From NCBI RefSeq assembly GCF_005938085.1, contig NZ_SMZK01000002.1, positions 434,001-498,000 of the forward strand: DNA of 64,000 nucleotides, read 5' to 3'. The notes under the pieces were generated by a model. That model saw only the letters and a list, made by a program, of their open reading frames with translations. It made no database searches and was not told the DNA's origin. The first letter of the stretch is position 1. Every line of letters begins with the position of its first letter. The DNA is from Haloterrigena sp. H1. GTDB lineage: Archaea; Halobacteriota; Halobacteria; Halobacteriales; Natrialbaceae. Below are positions 17,393 to 27,038 of this stretch, piece by piece. The position numbers were made by a program, and so were the translations under genes.

Positions 17393-18325
17393 TTACTGCC
17401 GTCGTTCGATCAGGCTTGTCGCTAACTGACGTAGTTCCTCGACTTCACCAATCTCGGTGAGCCATCGCTCAGGAAGTGCATCGTCTCCGAATCGGGCACC
17501 TGCAACTGCGCCGGCAACGGCACCGATCGTATCTGTATCGCCACCCATCATCACTGCGTCGACAATCGCGTCTTCAGCAGTCTCGGCGGTCAGCCCGTGA
17601 TACAGGCCTGCTTGGATCGTTGTGACGACGTATCCCGAGTTCTCGAGAGAGATGTCCACCGGCTCCCCACGGCGAGCGGCAGTGACCGGTTCAACGGCGT
17701 TTCGAACGTCGTCGGGCAGCTCTGAGCCGATATCATCTAAGACCCTTTCGAGCGGCCGTTCGACATCAGTTAGGAGATTCGCGAGCGTCCGGTTGAAGAG
17801 AGCACAACTCCACTGACACCGCGGATCTGCGTGGGTGATCGCTGACGACTGCCGGCTGATGTCAACGAGTTCGGCTGGCTCGTATTGATACGCGATGGCG
17901 TATGGCGCACACCGCATCAGACTGCCGTTGCCGGCGTTGCTGCCTTCCATGCTTGCCTCCCATTCACGCTGGCCAGCTTCGTCCCATGATTCGTCGTTCT
18001 GGATCCGTTGGAGTGCGCTCGAGGTCATGTTCCCAATATCGAACGGCCCCGACCGTTTCCAGTCAATGAATTTGGTGGCGATATCTTCTGGCTCAAATGC
18101 GCCGTGTTCTGCGAGACTCCGAGCGATACAGAGTGCCATTTCCGTGTCGTCAGTGATTGTTCCCGCGGGTTGGCCGTGGGTTCCGTGGGCGAGCATTTTA
18201 GTTACCCGCCCGTGTGTTCGCTCGATTCGATCCGGCCCTTGGAATTCGACTGGGCGTCCGAGCGCGTCCCCACATGCGAGCCCCAGCATGATCCCTTGTG
18301 CTCGTGATCGACAGTCGTTCGCCAT
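17393..18325 (-). CDS. ADP-ribosylglycohydrolase family protein
   Basis: 310 aa from the ATG at 18325 (MANDCRSRAQG); an in-frame start at 18340 adds five residues. Family motifs: GLACGDALGRPVEF near the N-terminus, TDDTEMALCIARSL (metal-binding T-D-D), and GGDTDTIGAVAGAVAGARFG near the C-terminus (metal-binding D-T-D). It removes ADP-ribose from a protein, nucleic acid or small molecule using a di-metal centre. Standing alone, its partner is unknown; a Fic AMPylator-type gene lies 9 kb away but is not linked. The length is normal. Confidence 0.92.
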   Translation of the reverse strand: MANDCRSRAQGIMLGLACGDALGRPVEFQGPDRIERTHGRVTKMLAHGTHGQPAGTITDDTEMALCIARSLAEHGAFEPEDIATKFIDWKRSGPFDIGNMTSSALQRIQNDESWDEAGQREWEASMEGSNAGNGSLMRCAPYAIAYQYEPAELVDISRQSSAITHADPRCQWSCALFNRTLANLLTDVERPLERVLDDIGSELPDDVRNAVEPVTAARRGEPVDISLENSGYVVTTIQAGLYHGLTAETAEDAIVDAVMMGGDTDTIGAVAGAVAGARFGDDALPERWLTEIGEVEELRQLATSLIERRQ

Positions 18326-18423
18326 ACGCGATACACACACACATCTGGTTACTAACTATTGTGGTCAGGGTAGCAGCGGCTGTTAGTAGCAAGGCAGATT
18401 GGGGTCGAAACAGCCGAATTCGA

Positions 18424-18966
18424 TCAGTATTGATTTTGCACTTTATCGATTTCACACTGAACACATAAGTCATCACGAAAACACGAAACGCTATTGTAGG
18501 GACAGTCGTACTCGTCTACGTTGGCAGACTGGCGGAGTTTCTCCTGCCGCCAGATACTTTCCCAGTCATCAATATCCATATCAGCAGACGTGAAGACGAC
18601 ATCATTATCTCGATCTGTGATCTTTGCGACTGTGACCGAATAGTGATGCTCTTTGACGACCTCGATCGCTTCTTCGTACGAGGAACAGGTGACCGTCTCC
18701 GTTCCAGTTTGGTCATCCAAGAGTCGGACGGTAATCGAACCGTCGTATACCTCCGTCGGGTCCAGTCCTGAGCTCATAACAGATACACTCGAAATACTGT
18801 GTAAAAGCTTGGGAAGAACACTTTTCTCGAACACTGAGTTCTCCACTGAAACCCGAATACTGAGTTCTCCGCCAGTTACCGATTTTGAAATAGCCAATTT
18901 CAGCTTAGGCTGTTCTGCTGGTCGATCTCGATACGGGTCGATCTGGGGTGGTTCGTCTGTCCTCAT
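18424..18966 (-). CDS. Hypothetical protein with C-terminal cysteine cluster
   Basis: 180 aa, not recognised. Residues 20-110 look like a beta-rich fold. The C-terminus holds four cysteines (YDCPYNSVSCF, DLCVQCEIDK), perhaps a metal site. Composition is acidic and haloarchaeal, with a normal stop. It ends 98 bp before the ADP-ribosylglycohydrolase start, on the same strand, and is downstream of the AddAB-like pair, so it may be the last gene of that unit. Confidence 0.6.
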   Translation of the reverse strand: MRTDEPPQIDPYRDRPAEQPKLKLAISKSVTGGELSIRVSVENSVFEKSVLPKLLHSISSVSVMSSGLDPTEVYDGSITVRLLDDQTGTETVTCSSYEEAIEVVKEHHYSVTVAKITDRDNDVVFTSADMDIDDWESIWRQEKLRQSANVDEYDCPYNSVSCFRDDLCVQCEIDKVQNQY

Positions 18967-19068
18967 TCGTGGCCTCGAGGCCTACGAGTGTGCCTCAAGC
19001 CGCTCGGGCGCAGAAAAACTGGCTTGTCACGACCGATCAGATCCCACTTTCGAGGCGTTCTCTCGTCG

Positions 19069-21906
19069 CTACTCTCGAATTTCGAGAAGGTCTGCGAGAT
19101 CTTCCTTCGAGAGCGGTTCGATCTCGACCCGGCTGTCTATCGCCGAATAATAGATTGAGGCACTCACGTCTCGACTCTCGAACCATGCATCGAGTGCGTG
19201 ATAGTACACGCTGAGCTGCGTTCGATATTCCGACTCTGCGTGACGCCCCTGATCTGTCTTGTAATCGATGATCTCTGCTCGGTCGGATGTCACATGGACG
19301 AGGTCGACAACCCCAGAGATCGTCACCTGATCACCATCGATCTCGAGAGGCAGATACACCTGTTCTTCGACCCTGGGAGTTCCCTCGAGCGAATCAAGAA
19401 GCTCCTTGATATTCTGTTCATCCTCGTTTCGAGGATCAACGTCGTCTCTGAGAGCGTACTGTTCTGCGAACTCGTGAACCGACGAGCCAAACTCCTTCCC
19501 TCTTCCCTGACCCACGTCCTTGTAGACCTCGTCGCCCATTAGCGAGTGAGGCGAGTATCCATCGGGACCGTTCGGCTGTGAGATCGACACGGTCAATTGT
19601 GACTGGACAGTGTCTTCGACACGTTCTGTGTCAACTGCTGGCTCGAGTGGGTCGATGTCGACAGGCAACTCCTCGAGGAACGTATTCAGATCATCACCAG
19701 CCGAAAACAGCAGGTGGTCTTTCGCCCGCGTCATTGCGACGTAGAGCAACCTCCGTTCTTCGTCGGCTTCCGTTGGCTGACACCGACTCAAGACGTCGGT
19801 CCGCCAGTTGTCGTAGATGTGGGGGTCGCCGTGGGCCTTTGCATAGCACTTGCGCTGGCGGAGTCCGGTGTGCTCGGTGTACGTGATCGTTCCATTTCGT
19901 CCACCAGCAGGCGGGAACTTCCCGCTGTTCATATTTCCGAGGATTACAATCGGATGCTCAAGTCCCTTGACCGAGTGAATCGTCTGGACGGTGATCGCGT
20001 TGGTCCCTGCTGCAGCGTGTACCTCCTCGGTGTGCCCCGACTCGATTCCCCGTTCGATGAAACGAATCAGATCGCCGAGCGTCATCGTCGTCGCGCTGTG
20101 AACCGACTGAACCGTGGTGAGGATGACGTCCGCTGTCGACCCGTCGTATCCGTAGCGATCGAATACCCGTCGTGCAATGGCGTTCGTGGTCTCGAGTGCT
20201 GCGAGATCTGTACGGAACGCTGCCATATTCTCTGGGTAGCCCTCGTGCTCGAGGATATGGTCGATCTCGTCAAGCGTGTAGCCAGCACGCTCGAGGACGA
20301 CTGCCCAACCCCTGTCCGCGTTGGTCTCGAGGATACGCAACCAGGCAAGCAGGAGTTTGGCCTGATCAGTTCGGAAGAGTTCGATGCCACCCTCGTACGC
20401 CATTGGAAGGTCGTACTCTTCGGCGACGGAGAGCAGATCTCGACCAAAGTCACGTGTGCGAGTCAACACTGCGATGTCGCCGTACTCAGGAGTGCGAAGC
20501 TCACCATCGTCCTCAACTGCGTATGTGTCGTTGCCGACGATCTCCTGAACCTTCGTTAGGATCGCCTCGTGTTCATCATCGTGCTGGATGGCTTCGATCT
20601 GTGAGTGTTCGTGCTCGGTGTTCGACGACAGTGAGACAACCTGTTCTCGGATCGCTTCTCGATCGATTGACTCGCGGCTACTGGCTGGGGTTACAAGCGC
20701 GTGTTCCGAGAAATCGAGAATCTCCTGGGTCGACCGGTAGTTTTCTTCGAGTTCGATATTGGTTATCGGCTCGATCGGAAACGAAATGCGCTCCGAGTCA
20801 TCATTCAGGTCGGTCACGAATCGCTCGAGACGGGAGTCGAATTCGGTGATGTTCTCGATCGCGGCATACTGGAACGAGTAGATACTCTGCTTCCAGTCGC
20901 CAACGACGCAGATATTGTCCGTTCCAGCGAGTAGCAGCGAGAGTTTGAACTGGATCTCACTCGAGTCCTGGAACTCGTCAATCATCACGTACTCGAACTC
21001 TAATGACTCACGGAGGTCGTCGTCCTCACAGAGGAGGACGAACGCGAAGAGCTGGAGGAACGAGAAGTTCAGGTAGTTGCGCCGGAGTGCGAACTTGAGG
21101 TACTCGATGTAGATATCGTGGACGAATTCGATGAGGTGTTCGCGGTCTTCATCGAAGGCGCGTTCGGCAACCTCGTCGGGAACCGCCTTCGTCCCACGTG
21201 GGCCACGCAATTCTGACCGATCGGGAGCGTCCGGAAGATAACACTTGTTCTTGCCGTATCGACCGAGTTTCGAGCGCAGTTTTGACTGTTTGCTGCCCCC
21301 ATTCCGAGGTTGATTCAGCTCGTCGAATACAGGTTTGAACGCGTCGAAATCGCCCTCGAGATGGCTCTTGCTGTCACGATACCAGCCGTCGGTAGTCGGG
21401 AAGACGCCTTTGGCTGCGAGATTGTTGGTGAGATCCAGCAGCTCTGTCGGCTCCGAGAGACTCCGGAACAGGTCGTCGTATTCCGAATGGTCGTCGCTGA
21501 ACTGGTCGATAAACTCCCCGAAGTACTCACGCTCGATCGTCTCGTTCTCGAGGACCTGCGTTGAGCCAGTGATCGCATCATCGATCCCTAGATGCGTGGG
21601 CGCATGGAAGCCGTGTTGCTCGAGGATATCGTTACAGAGACTGTGGAAGGTCTGGATCGGTGCGTCCTTCAGCGCCCGCATATCGTAGTCGCAGTTGGCG
21701 ACGATGCGGTCTTTCATCTCCGTCGCTGCGTTGCGGGTGAAGGTAATCAACAGGACATCATCTGGTTCTACGTCGTCCTGGGAGACGATATTCGCGTAGC
21801 GACGAGTGACTGTGAACGTCTTACCGGTTCCAGCGCCGGCATCAACGAGATACAGCCCCTCTGTGCTCTCGATGAGTTCACGCTGCTTCGGATTCGGTGT
21901 CGTCAT
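19069..21906 (-). CDS. UvrD/AddA-like ATP-dependent helicase-nuclease
   Basis: 945 aa superfamily 1 helicase fused to a RecB-type nuclease. Motif I DAGAGTGKT (22-30), motif II VMIDEFQDS, motif III VVGDWKQSIYSFQYA, motif IV-VI region TIHSVKGLEHPIVILGN and VAMTRAKDHLLFS. The C-terminal PD-(D/E)XK block GVVDLVH ... EIIDYKT ... QLSVYYHAL holds the nuclease residues. It would unwind and resect DNA ends. It overlaps the next-upstream gene (21903-24530, AddB-like) by ATGA. AddAB pairs process double-strand breaks and degrade foreign linear DNA; shorter than bacterial AddA (about 1200 aa). Confidence 0.92.
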   Translation of the reverse strand: MTTPNPKQRELIESTEGLYLVDAGAGTGKTFTVTRRYANIVSQDDVEPDDVLLITFTRNAATEMKDRIVANCDYDMRALKDAPIQTFHSLCNDILEQHGFHAPTHLGIDDAITGSTQVLENETIEREYFGEFIDQFSDDHSEYDDLFRSLSEPTELLDLTNNLAAKGVFPTTDGWYRDSKSHLEGDFDAFKPVFDELNQPRNGGSKQSKLRSKLGRYGKNKCYLPDAPDRSELRGPRGTKAVPDEVAERAFDEDREHLIEFVHDIYIEYLKFALRRNYLNFSFLQLFAFVLLCEDDDLRESLEFEYVMIDEFQDSSEIQFKLSLLLAGTDNICVVGDWKQSIYSFQYAAIENITEFDSRLERFVTDLNDDSERISFPIEPITNIELEENYRSTQEILDFSEHALVTPASSRESIDREAIREQVVSLSSNTEHEHSQIEAIQHDDEHEAILTKVQEIVGNDTYAVEDDGELRTPEYGDIAVLTRTRDFGRDLLSVAEEYDLPMAYEGGIELFRTDQAKLLLAWLRILETNADRGWAVVLERAGYTLDEIDHILEHEGYPENMAAFRTDLAALETTNAIARRVFDRYGYDGSTADVILTTVQSVHSATTMTLGDLIRFIERGIESGHTEEVHAAAGTNAITVQTIHSVKGLEHPIVILGNMNSGKFPPAGGRNGTITYTEHTGLRQRKCYAKAHGDPHIYDNWRTDVLSRCQPTEADEERRLLYVAMTRAKDHLLFSAGDDLNTFLEELPVDIDPLEPAVDTERVEDTVQSQLTVSISQPNGPDGYSPHSLMGDEVYKDVGQGRGKEFGSSVHEFAEQYALRDDVDPRNEDEQNIKELLDSLEGTPRVEEQVYLPLEIDGDQVTISGVVDLVHVTSDRAEIIDYKTDQGRHAESEYRTQLSVYYHALDAWFESRDVSASIYYSAIDSRVEIEPLSKEDLADLLEIRE

Positions 21907-24530
21907 CGGATTACCTCCGTCTCGTCGGCCGTTTCATCGGTTGCACGTTCTGTCGTCAGAATCATATCTCGGTTGTCCACGTATCGGTAGTTCGGCTCAC
22001 CTGCTCGTCCCTCGACGGGGAAACGAGAATCCCCACGGCGATATCGGTTGAGTTCCGCGAGTTGCTCGTCGATGAACCGCTCGAATTCGTCGAGATCCTC
22101 GACGAAGTATCCCTCTTTGCGATAGCCACACAGGTGCCTGAATGCCTGCATACAGCCCTTTGTGACGTACTTGTAATCGCCGACGGCTTCGATCATCCGC
22201 TCGAGAAGTGCGTTCCCGAACGGCGACTCGGCCATCTCATCTGCATCCCGCGTTCTGGGAGGCTGGTGTGCGTCGAACGCTGCCTGATATTCCTCGTAAC
22301 TTGTCTTCGAGAACGTCTTGTTGCAATCGTTCGGTGCCTCTTCGCGGAGCTCGTCAAAGACGGCTCGCGACTGAACGAATTCGTCGAACGGGATTGGACG
22401 GTACGTGACTGTCGTCAAGCAGTCGTCGAGAGTCCCTTCGCCTGTGACGAGGTCATCGAGCGTCTCGAGGAAGTGGAAGAAGGTGAACTCGAGCTGCTCA
22501 TTCGGCCGCTGGCTCCGGTAGTAGGTGAGGTAGAGCAACGCCTGGAAGTTCGGGCGATCGCTCGGTGGATCAATTGCTGCGCGTTTGATTACCTGCGACG
22601 GTGATTTCTTGCTGCCACTTTTGAAGTCGACCAGCTGTGTCGGCGACCGTACGAGGTCGATCTTTCCTTTGATCCCACGGTCGTCGTCCTCGAACCATCG
22701 TTCGGTCGCTGGGGAGTCGACCGGCCGGTCGAAGTATGTCGCGAAGAAATTGTCACTGCTGCTCGTGGGCGTGAGGAAGTCAGTATCCGACGGTGCGTTC
22801 GTCTCGAGGTAATCGACGATCGTCTCGAGGCCGACACGGTACTTCGTTCGTCGAGTGGCCAGATCGACGTCACGGTGAAACGCTCGTGTTTCCTCGATCA
22901 TGATGTCGACGACCTCCTCGATGATAGCGTCATCGACGAACTCGGGATTGTTGACGACAAACTCTGCAAAGTCATGGAAGAGGTTCCCCTCGATAAAGTA
23001 GTCCTTGTCTGGGTTGTCGACAAGCCGTCCAAACAAGTAGTCTCGAGGGCAGTTCGCGTACGAATTGAGACTCGATTGGCTGAGTGCTGTCTCTGACTCG
23101 GCCTCGACGTCGACGGGCTCTTTGTCGAAGCCTGCGCCCGTCGACCGAAACGTGCGTGAGTAGCGAATTGAGTCGAAATCACTGAGCCGTTCGAACTCGG
23201 TGTCGAGGAGGTCTTCGAAGTACAGACACGGCGTTACGGGGGTCCCACCAGCGGTGTCCTGGACGAGATAGTACTGGTCGACACCACTCTGGAGCAGCGA
23301 CTGAAACTGATCGAGATTCCGCTCGAATTCCTCGTCGTGATCGACCCATGGTCGCTCTGGCGACGTGTGCGTCCAGCTTTCGTCAAGGCCCAGGTAGAAG
23401 ACGACTGGCCGATCAACAAACGACGCTGATTTCGCATCAGCCAGCAGGACGCCCTCGTTTTCTCGGTCGATCGGGACGTCGTAGGTCTCGAGATAGAAGG
23501 TGAGTCGATCAATGGTATCTTCGGTGATCGGTTCGGTGAGGAGTCCGAGATGGTCGAGTTCCTCGCGAAACGTCTCGAGCGTACACTTGGCGCGGTTTTC
23601 GTAGGCGGTTAGCGCGTCGCCGATCGTGAGTTCTGCTGCTCGATCACAGAAGTCTCGAAGCCATTCGAGTTCGGGATCGTCGACCTCGAAGAGCCGTTTT
23701 TCGTCGTGATCGATGTCGATGGTCATCCCGAGACGGGTTAGGAGCGGTTTCACGCTCTTGAGACGGGTGTCGGATCCTGCAATCGTGCTCCGAAGAAGCT
23801 GGATGACGGCTCGATGATCCTGATCGTCGGTGAACGATGGACCACCGTAATATGGGATCGCTGTAGCTTCGAACGCGGACTCGATGAGTGGTGAATACTC
23901 ACTACTCGCATCGAGTACGACTGCAATATCGTCGGCGTTCTCTGGGGTGACCGTATCGAGGACGGCATCGACGATCGCTGTCGGCGACTCAAAGATTCGG
24001 ACCGGCGGTAATTCGAATGCATCGTCGCAGAAGCGGTCGATGGCGTCGTATTCCGTAGGGAGGATCGATCGCTCGAGATTCGTCAGTTGTTGTTCGCCGA
24101 TGACGGCGACTGAGTCGTACTCCTCGCGGTCAATTTGGTATTCAGTGAGCGTTCGCGACGTCGTTTCGAGTGATCCGATGCAGTCGATGACAGTTCGTGT
24201 TGCCGGTGTATCGAACGCATCGTACTCGAGAATTGCATCGGGGCTGCCCTGATACTCCCAGCACTGGAGTATGTTCCCGATCGCATAGGACGCCTGCTTC
24301 CAGCTGAAATCGGTTTGGCTGATCACCTCAAGGAAGGCTAACCGGTCTTCTGCAGTTTCTCGACGTCTCGCAGCGAGTCGGCGTGGCGTGATCGCGAACG
24401 GGCCGAAGTGAGGGTGCTCGAGGCGTCGGTTGAGCGCACTCGCTAACGGGGCGTCAGGGACAATGACGAGATCGTACTCGGCTACCTCCTCGTATAGCCG
24501 ATCGATCGGTTTCGACCGCTTGATTGACAC
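21903..24530 (-). CDS. AddB-like PD-(D/E)XK nuclease protein
   Basis: 875 aa partner of the helicase downstream. The N-terminal half looks like a decayed helicase fold: VIVPDAPLASALNRRLE replaces a Walker A, with no GxGKT visible. The C-terminal nuclease has SYANCPRDYLFGRL (a Cys typical of the AddB iron-sulfur site), GKIDLVRSPTQLVDFKSGS and the helix FQALLYLTYY, plus cysteines in KGCMQAFRHLCGY. The iron-sulfur cluster is plausible but a full four-Cys set was not confirmed. Co-transcribed with 19069-21906. Predicted role: DNA-end resection with the helicase. Confidence 0.85.
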   Translation of the reverse strand: MSIKRSKPIDRLYEEVAEYDLVIVPDAPLASALNRRLEHPHFGPFAITPRRLAARRRETAEDRLAFLEVISQTDFSWKQASYAIGNILQCWEYQGSPDAILEYDAFDTPATRTVIDCIGSLETTSRTLTEYQIDREEYDSVAVIGEQQLTNLERSILPTEYDAIDRFCDDAFELPPVRIFESPTAIVDAVLDTVTPENADDIAVVLDASSEYSPLIESAFEATAIPYYGGPSFTDDQDHRAVIQLLRSTIAGSDTRLKSVKPLLTRLGMTIDIDHDEKRLFEVDDPELEWLRDFCDRAAELTIGDALTAYENRAKCTLETFREELDHLGLLTEPITEDTIDRLTFYLETYDVPIDRENEGVLLADAKSASFVDRPVVFYLGLDESWTHTSPERPWVDHDEEFERNLDQFQSLLQSGVDQYYLVQDTAGGTPVTPCLYFEDLLDTEFERLSDFDSIRYSRTFRSTGAGFDKEPVDVEAESETALSQSSLNSYANCPRDYLFGRLVDNPDKDYFIEGNLFHDFAEFVVNNPEFVDDAIIEEVVDIMIEETRAFHRDVDLATRRTKYRVGLETIVDYLETNAPSDTDFLTPTSSSDNFFATYFDRPVDSPATERWFEDDDRGIKGKIDLVRSPTQLVDFKSGSKKSPSQVIKRAAIDPPSDRPNFQALLYLTYYRSQRPNEQLEFTFFHFLETLDDLVTGEGTLDDCLTTVTYRPIPFDEFVQSRAVFDELREEAPNDCNKTFSKTSYEEYQAAFDAHQPPRTRDADEMAESPFGNALLERMIEAVGDYKYVTKGCMQAFRHLCGYRKEGYFVEDLDEFERFIDEQLAELNRYRRGDSRFPVEGRAGEPNYRYVDNRDMILTTERATDETADETEVIR

Positions 24531-24662
24531 GAGGTACAGATTCTAGCATACGACAATAAGTCTGTATATCGTGATAATCTAGCGATATGGGGGCATATAT
24601 TGGCCTGTAGACGATCATGAGTGCACTGATACGCACTGCTGGATGACCAGTGGTACAATGGA

Positions 24663-25240
24663 TCAGTACTGATGTTCGAAGCTGAGCTCGTCGTGTTTAT
24701 AGGCGTAGGATTTGACACCAGCCTCGTCACAGCGTGAACTGAGGTCTGCTGGCGGAATGTCTGTCTGCTCACCGAATTCCTTCTCGAGATGCTTGCGGAA
24801 CGAAACGGTGATATCTCGGTCCTCGTCGTCTGTGACCTCGAGAACAACTGCGAGATCCGGATCGTCGTAATCCGGTTTGATGACGTAGTCGCCCGGAGTG
24901 AATGGGTTTTCCGCGTACTCGAGATTCGTGTGCTTGTACGTGTAGAGTTTGATATCTTGGTCGTCACAGTAGGACGCGAGCTTCGCTGGATGGATTTCAC
25001 GCCAATTTCCAGGACCGTCGTCGAGCATATTCGGGAACGCAACGCAGACAGCTTCACCGTCCATTGTCTGCCCGTAGAGATTGACGTCTTGTTCTGGTGG
25101 GAGAACCTCGACGACTACCGCAACTGATGCATCGCTATCTTCCGCTTTGACTACCCGATCGCCGGGTTTGAACGGATTCTGTGGCTTCTGATTCATGTGC
25201 GCCGTGTTCGGCCCCAGATCCTGCAACTCGTTCATCGGTC
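24663..25240 (-). pseudogene. 3' part of a split gene: tandem-repeat domain of a PD-(D/E)XK-like protein
   Basis: Open from an ATG at 25235 (190 aa), but the frame runs back into the IS630 insertion at 25243-26297 and continues in the same frame on the other side (26298-26754). Residues of this part form two repeats of about 80 aa, each beginning NPF.PGD and ending YKH.(E/N)L (about 22-110 and 111-188). Either this ATG or no start drives expression now. Joined across the TA target duplication the gene is 1035 bp (344 codons), read as one protein. Confidence 0.7.
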
Positions 25241-25251
25241 TATAGTAACCA

Positions 25252-25743
25252 TTAGAAGTAATTACTCATATTTGGTACAGAAATTCGATCAATAGCAGTG
25301 TCAATTGCTGTTGTGAGATCGTCGAGTGAGCCAAAGAAACGGTTGCTGAGTGCCGCTTGTAGTTGTCTCCAGCACTCTTCGACAGGATTTAGCTCTGGTG
25401 AGTACGCCGGCAACGTCACGAAGGCGAGGTCGTCACGGGCCGCTAGGTCCGTGACGGCCGACGCCCGAAAATATGGTGCTCCATCCAGGACAATAATTAG
25501 ATCATCTTCGAACTCTTTGCATAATGCGAGAATGAAATGTTTTGCATGATCGGCGGTAACATACTCTTCAAATCGAGAGAAAAAGCGATCACCGTCCTCG
25601 GTGATCGCGCCTAGCAGACACGTCCAGTCACGTTGTCCAGATAACTCGACGGACGGCCGCGTACCGCGGGGAAACCACGCGGCACGCGGCTCGACTTGGA
25701 CGGATTTCTTGGTTTGATCGATGCAGACTACTGTGGCGTCCAT
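25252..25743 (-). CDS. IS630 transposase, OrfB (DDE domain), copy 1
   Basis: 163 aa catalytic part. Catalytic triad candidates: Asp in VVCIDQTKKS, Asp in IVLDGAPYF, Glu in NPVEECWRQL. Expressed as an OrfAB fusion by a -1 slip at the A7 run (plus-strand T7 at 25754-25760): OrfA reads LKKSGG, and the -1 frame reads KKRREMDATV into OrfB. An independent ATG at 25743 also exists but the fusion is the usual form. Differs from copy 2 at a few residues. Confidence 0.85.
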   Translation of the reverse strand: MDATVVCIDQTKKSVQVEPRAAWFPRGTRPSVELSGQRDWTCLLGAITEDGDRFFSRFEEYVTADHAKHFILALCKEFEDDLIIVLDGAPYFRASAVTDLAARDDLAFVTLPAYSPELNPVEECWRQLQAALSNRFFGSLDDLTTAIDTAIDRISVPNMSNYF

Positions 25744-26267
25744 TTCCCGCCGCTTTTTTTGAGCTCCTCACGGAACGTTTCTTGCTCATCAGCATCAGAC
25801 TCAGCGGCTGTACGGCGAGGCTTTTGATAGCTCAATCCCGCTTCTTTGAGCAACCGCCGACAGCTCGGGATTGAGTACTCGACATCGTACGTCTCGTCAA
25901 GATACTGCTGGACGAGCGCCGGCGTCCACGCCGGCGCATCAACCCCAACATTCTCTGGTGATTCGTGGACAGCTTCTTCGAATTCTTTTTGCTCTTTTTC
26001 TGAGAGCTTCCGTTTTCTCCCAGAGCGATGAGCATCAGTAACGGCTTGCTCAAGCGACTCGTCGGTGTCGAGTCGCGTGAGCCAGCTATAGATTGTCCGT
26101 CGCTGAACGTCGTACCACTCGGCTAGTTCAGTCTGCGTGACGCCGTTCTTGTATGCTATTGCTGCTAAGAGCCGTTCTATCGGCTTTTTCCCCTCCACGT
26201 TGTCAAGGGCATCTTGCAATTCCTCGACAGAGATCTCGTCGAGATGATCCACTGTGTTTAGCAACAC
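25728..26267 (-). CDS. IS630 transposase, OrfA (HTH domain), copy 1
   Basis: 179 aa N-terminal DNA-binding part, with helix-turn-helix regions around QTELAEWYDVQRRTIYSWL and a winged-helix-like ALVQQYLDETYDVEYSIPSCRRLL. It overlaps OrfB by 16 bp. It ends WTPQ after the A7 slip site. The frame begins at a non-ATG start near the right end. Confidence 0.82.
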   Translation of the reverse strand: MLLNTVDHLDEISVEELQDALDNVEGKKPIERLLAAIAYKNGVTQTELAEWYDVQRRTIYSWLTRLDTDESLEQAVTDAHRSGRKRKLSEKEQKEFEEAVHESPENVGVDAPAWTPALVQQYLDETYDVEYSIPSCRRLLKEAGLSYQKPRRTAAESDADEQETFREELKKSGGKWTPQ

Positions 26268-26297
26268 TGTCTGAGTAGAAAGTTCTAACGGATACTA

Positions 26298-26754
26298 TAG
26301 CAGCGAGATGCGCGAGTTTCTCTGGTTCTTCACCAGAATACGCCTCTTGCGTCTGGACTTTCGACTTGAGCGTCTCAGTTCGCTCCCAGCCGAGAAGGAT
26401 GAGCGCATCTTCGTTGTCACGGTGCCAGACCATCACGATGATGTCGTCGTCTGGGTCGTTCTCAAGGAGGTTTGCCGGCCGAAACGCAGAGACGTCCCTC
26501 GAGGTTTTCACATCGATCTCGTACCCGAAGACCTCGAAGTCGTGTCCAGAGAAACTCTCAGAGTTGCAACGTCGAATCGCCTCCTCGTTTTCCCACTCCC
26601 ACATCTCGACAGGGAGATATTCTCGGCAGAATTGTTCAAATGCAAGCTCGCCAAGATTGCCGATTCGTTTGACGTCCAAATTGTTTGCACCCTGAATGAC
26701 TGCTTGGTGATGGGCGCGCTCTCTATCGATTTCGTCCGGCGTATAGAGATACAT
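26298..26754 (-). pseudogene. 5' part of the split gene: PD-(D/E)XK-like domain
   Basis: Begins at the ATG at 26754 (MYLYTPDEID; a further in-frame start exists at 26775). The domain contains GHDFEVFGYEIDVKTS, where Asp-x(n)-Glu-x-Asp-x-Lys has the spacing of a PD-(D/E)XK nuclease site, and a strand-rich region IIVMVWHRDNEDALILLGW. Its reading frame now runs into the IS630 and ends with a nonsense tail at 26203. Without the IS it continues in frame into the repeats at 24663-25240. This looks like a DNA-acting protein next to the AddAB-like pair. Confidence 0.7.
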
Positions 26755-26827
26755 TACACTCAAATTATTTGTCACTGTAATGTATTTTGTGTATTGGTTA
26801 GTACCAAGACAGATTTCAACTCGGACA

Positions 26828-26900
26828 TCATGTAAACTACCCCGCCCTACTCGCTCTCTCCGATGCTCCTTGAGGGTGGGGGCCTGGCACCCTCGCCGCC
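26828..26900 (-). other. Relic of TnpB-element right end
   Basis: The complement of 26832-26854 reads GCGAGTAGGGCGGGGTAGTTTAC, close to the conserved TnpB right end at 15083-15105. Upstream on that strand are proline/arginine-rich codons, as in TnpB 3' ends (frame ends in a scrambled tail). It seems a short leftover of an IS200/IS605-type element. Between 26755 and 27038 no gene is otherwise seen. Confidence 0.35.
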
Positions 26901-27038
26901 ACCGCTAAAAGCGCGTTTCACAGATAGTGGCAAATGTTAAAATTGAACATAGTCATATAATTCTGTTGATGGTCCAAATATTTCATAGACAGCAACCAGA
27001 TAGCAATTCTTAATCCTGGTCAGCAGAGACAGAGAGAT

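Larger units (their letters stand above)
25243..26297 (-). mobile_element. IS630-family insertion sequence, copy 1, complete
   Basis: 1055 bp, the same length as the copy at 44335-45389. Ends are TAGTAACCATTAGAA (left) and the complement TAGTATCCGTTAGAA (right), with TA duplication at 25241-25242 and 26298-26299, as expected for this TA-targeting family. Contains two overlapping frames joined by a -1 frameshift site. It is in opposite orientation to copy 2. The insertion breaks the gene 24663-26754 in frame. Confidence 0.9.
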
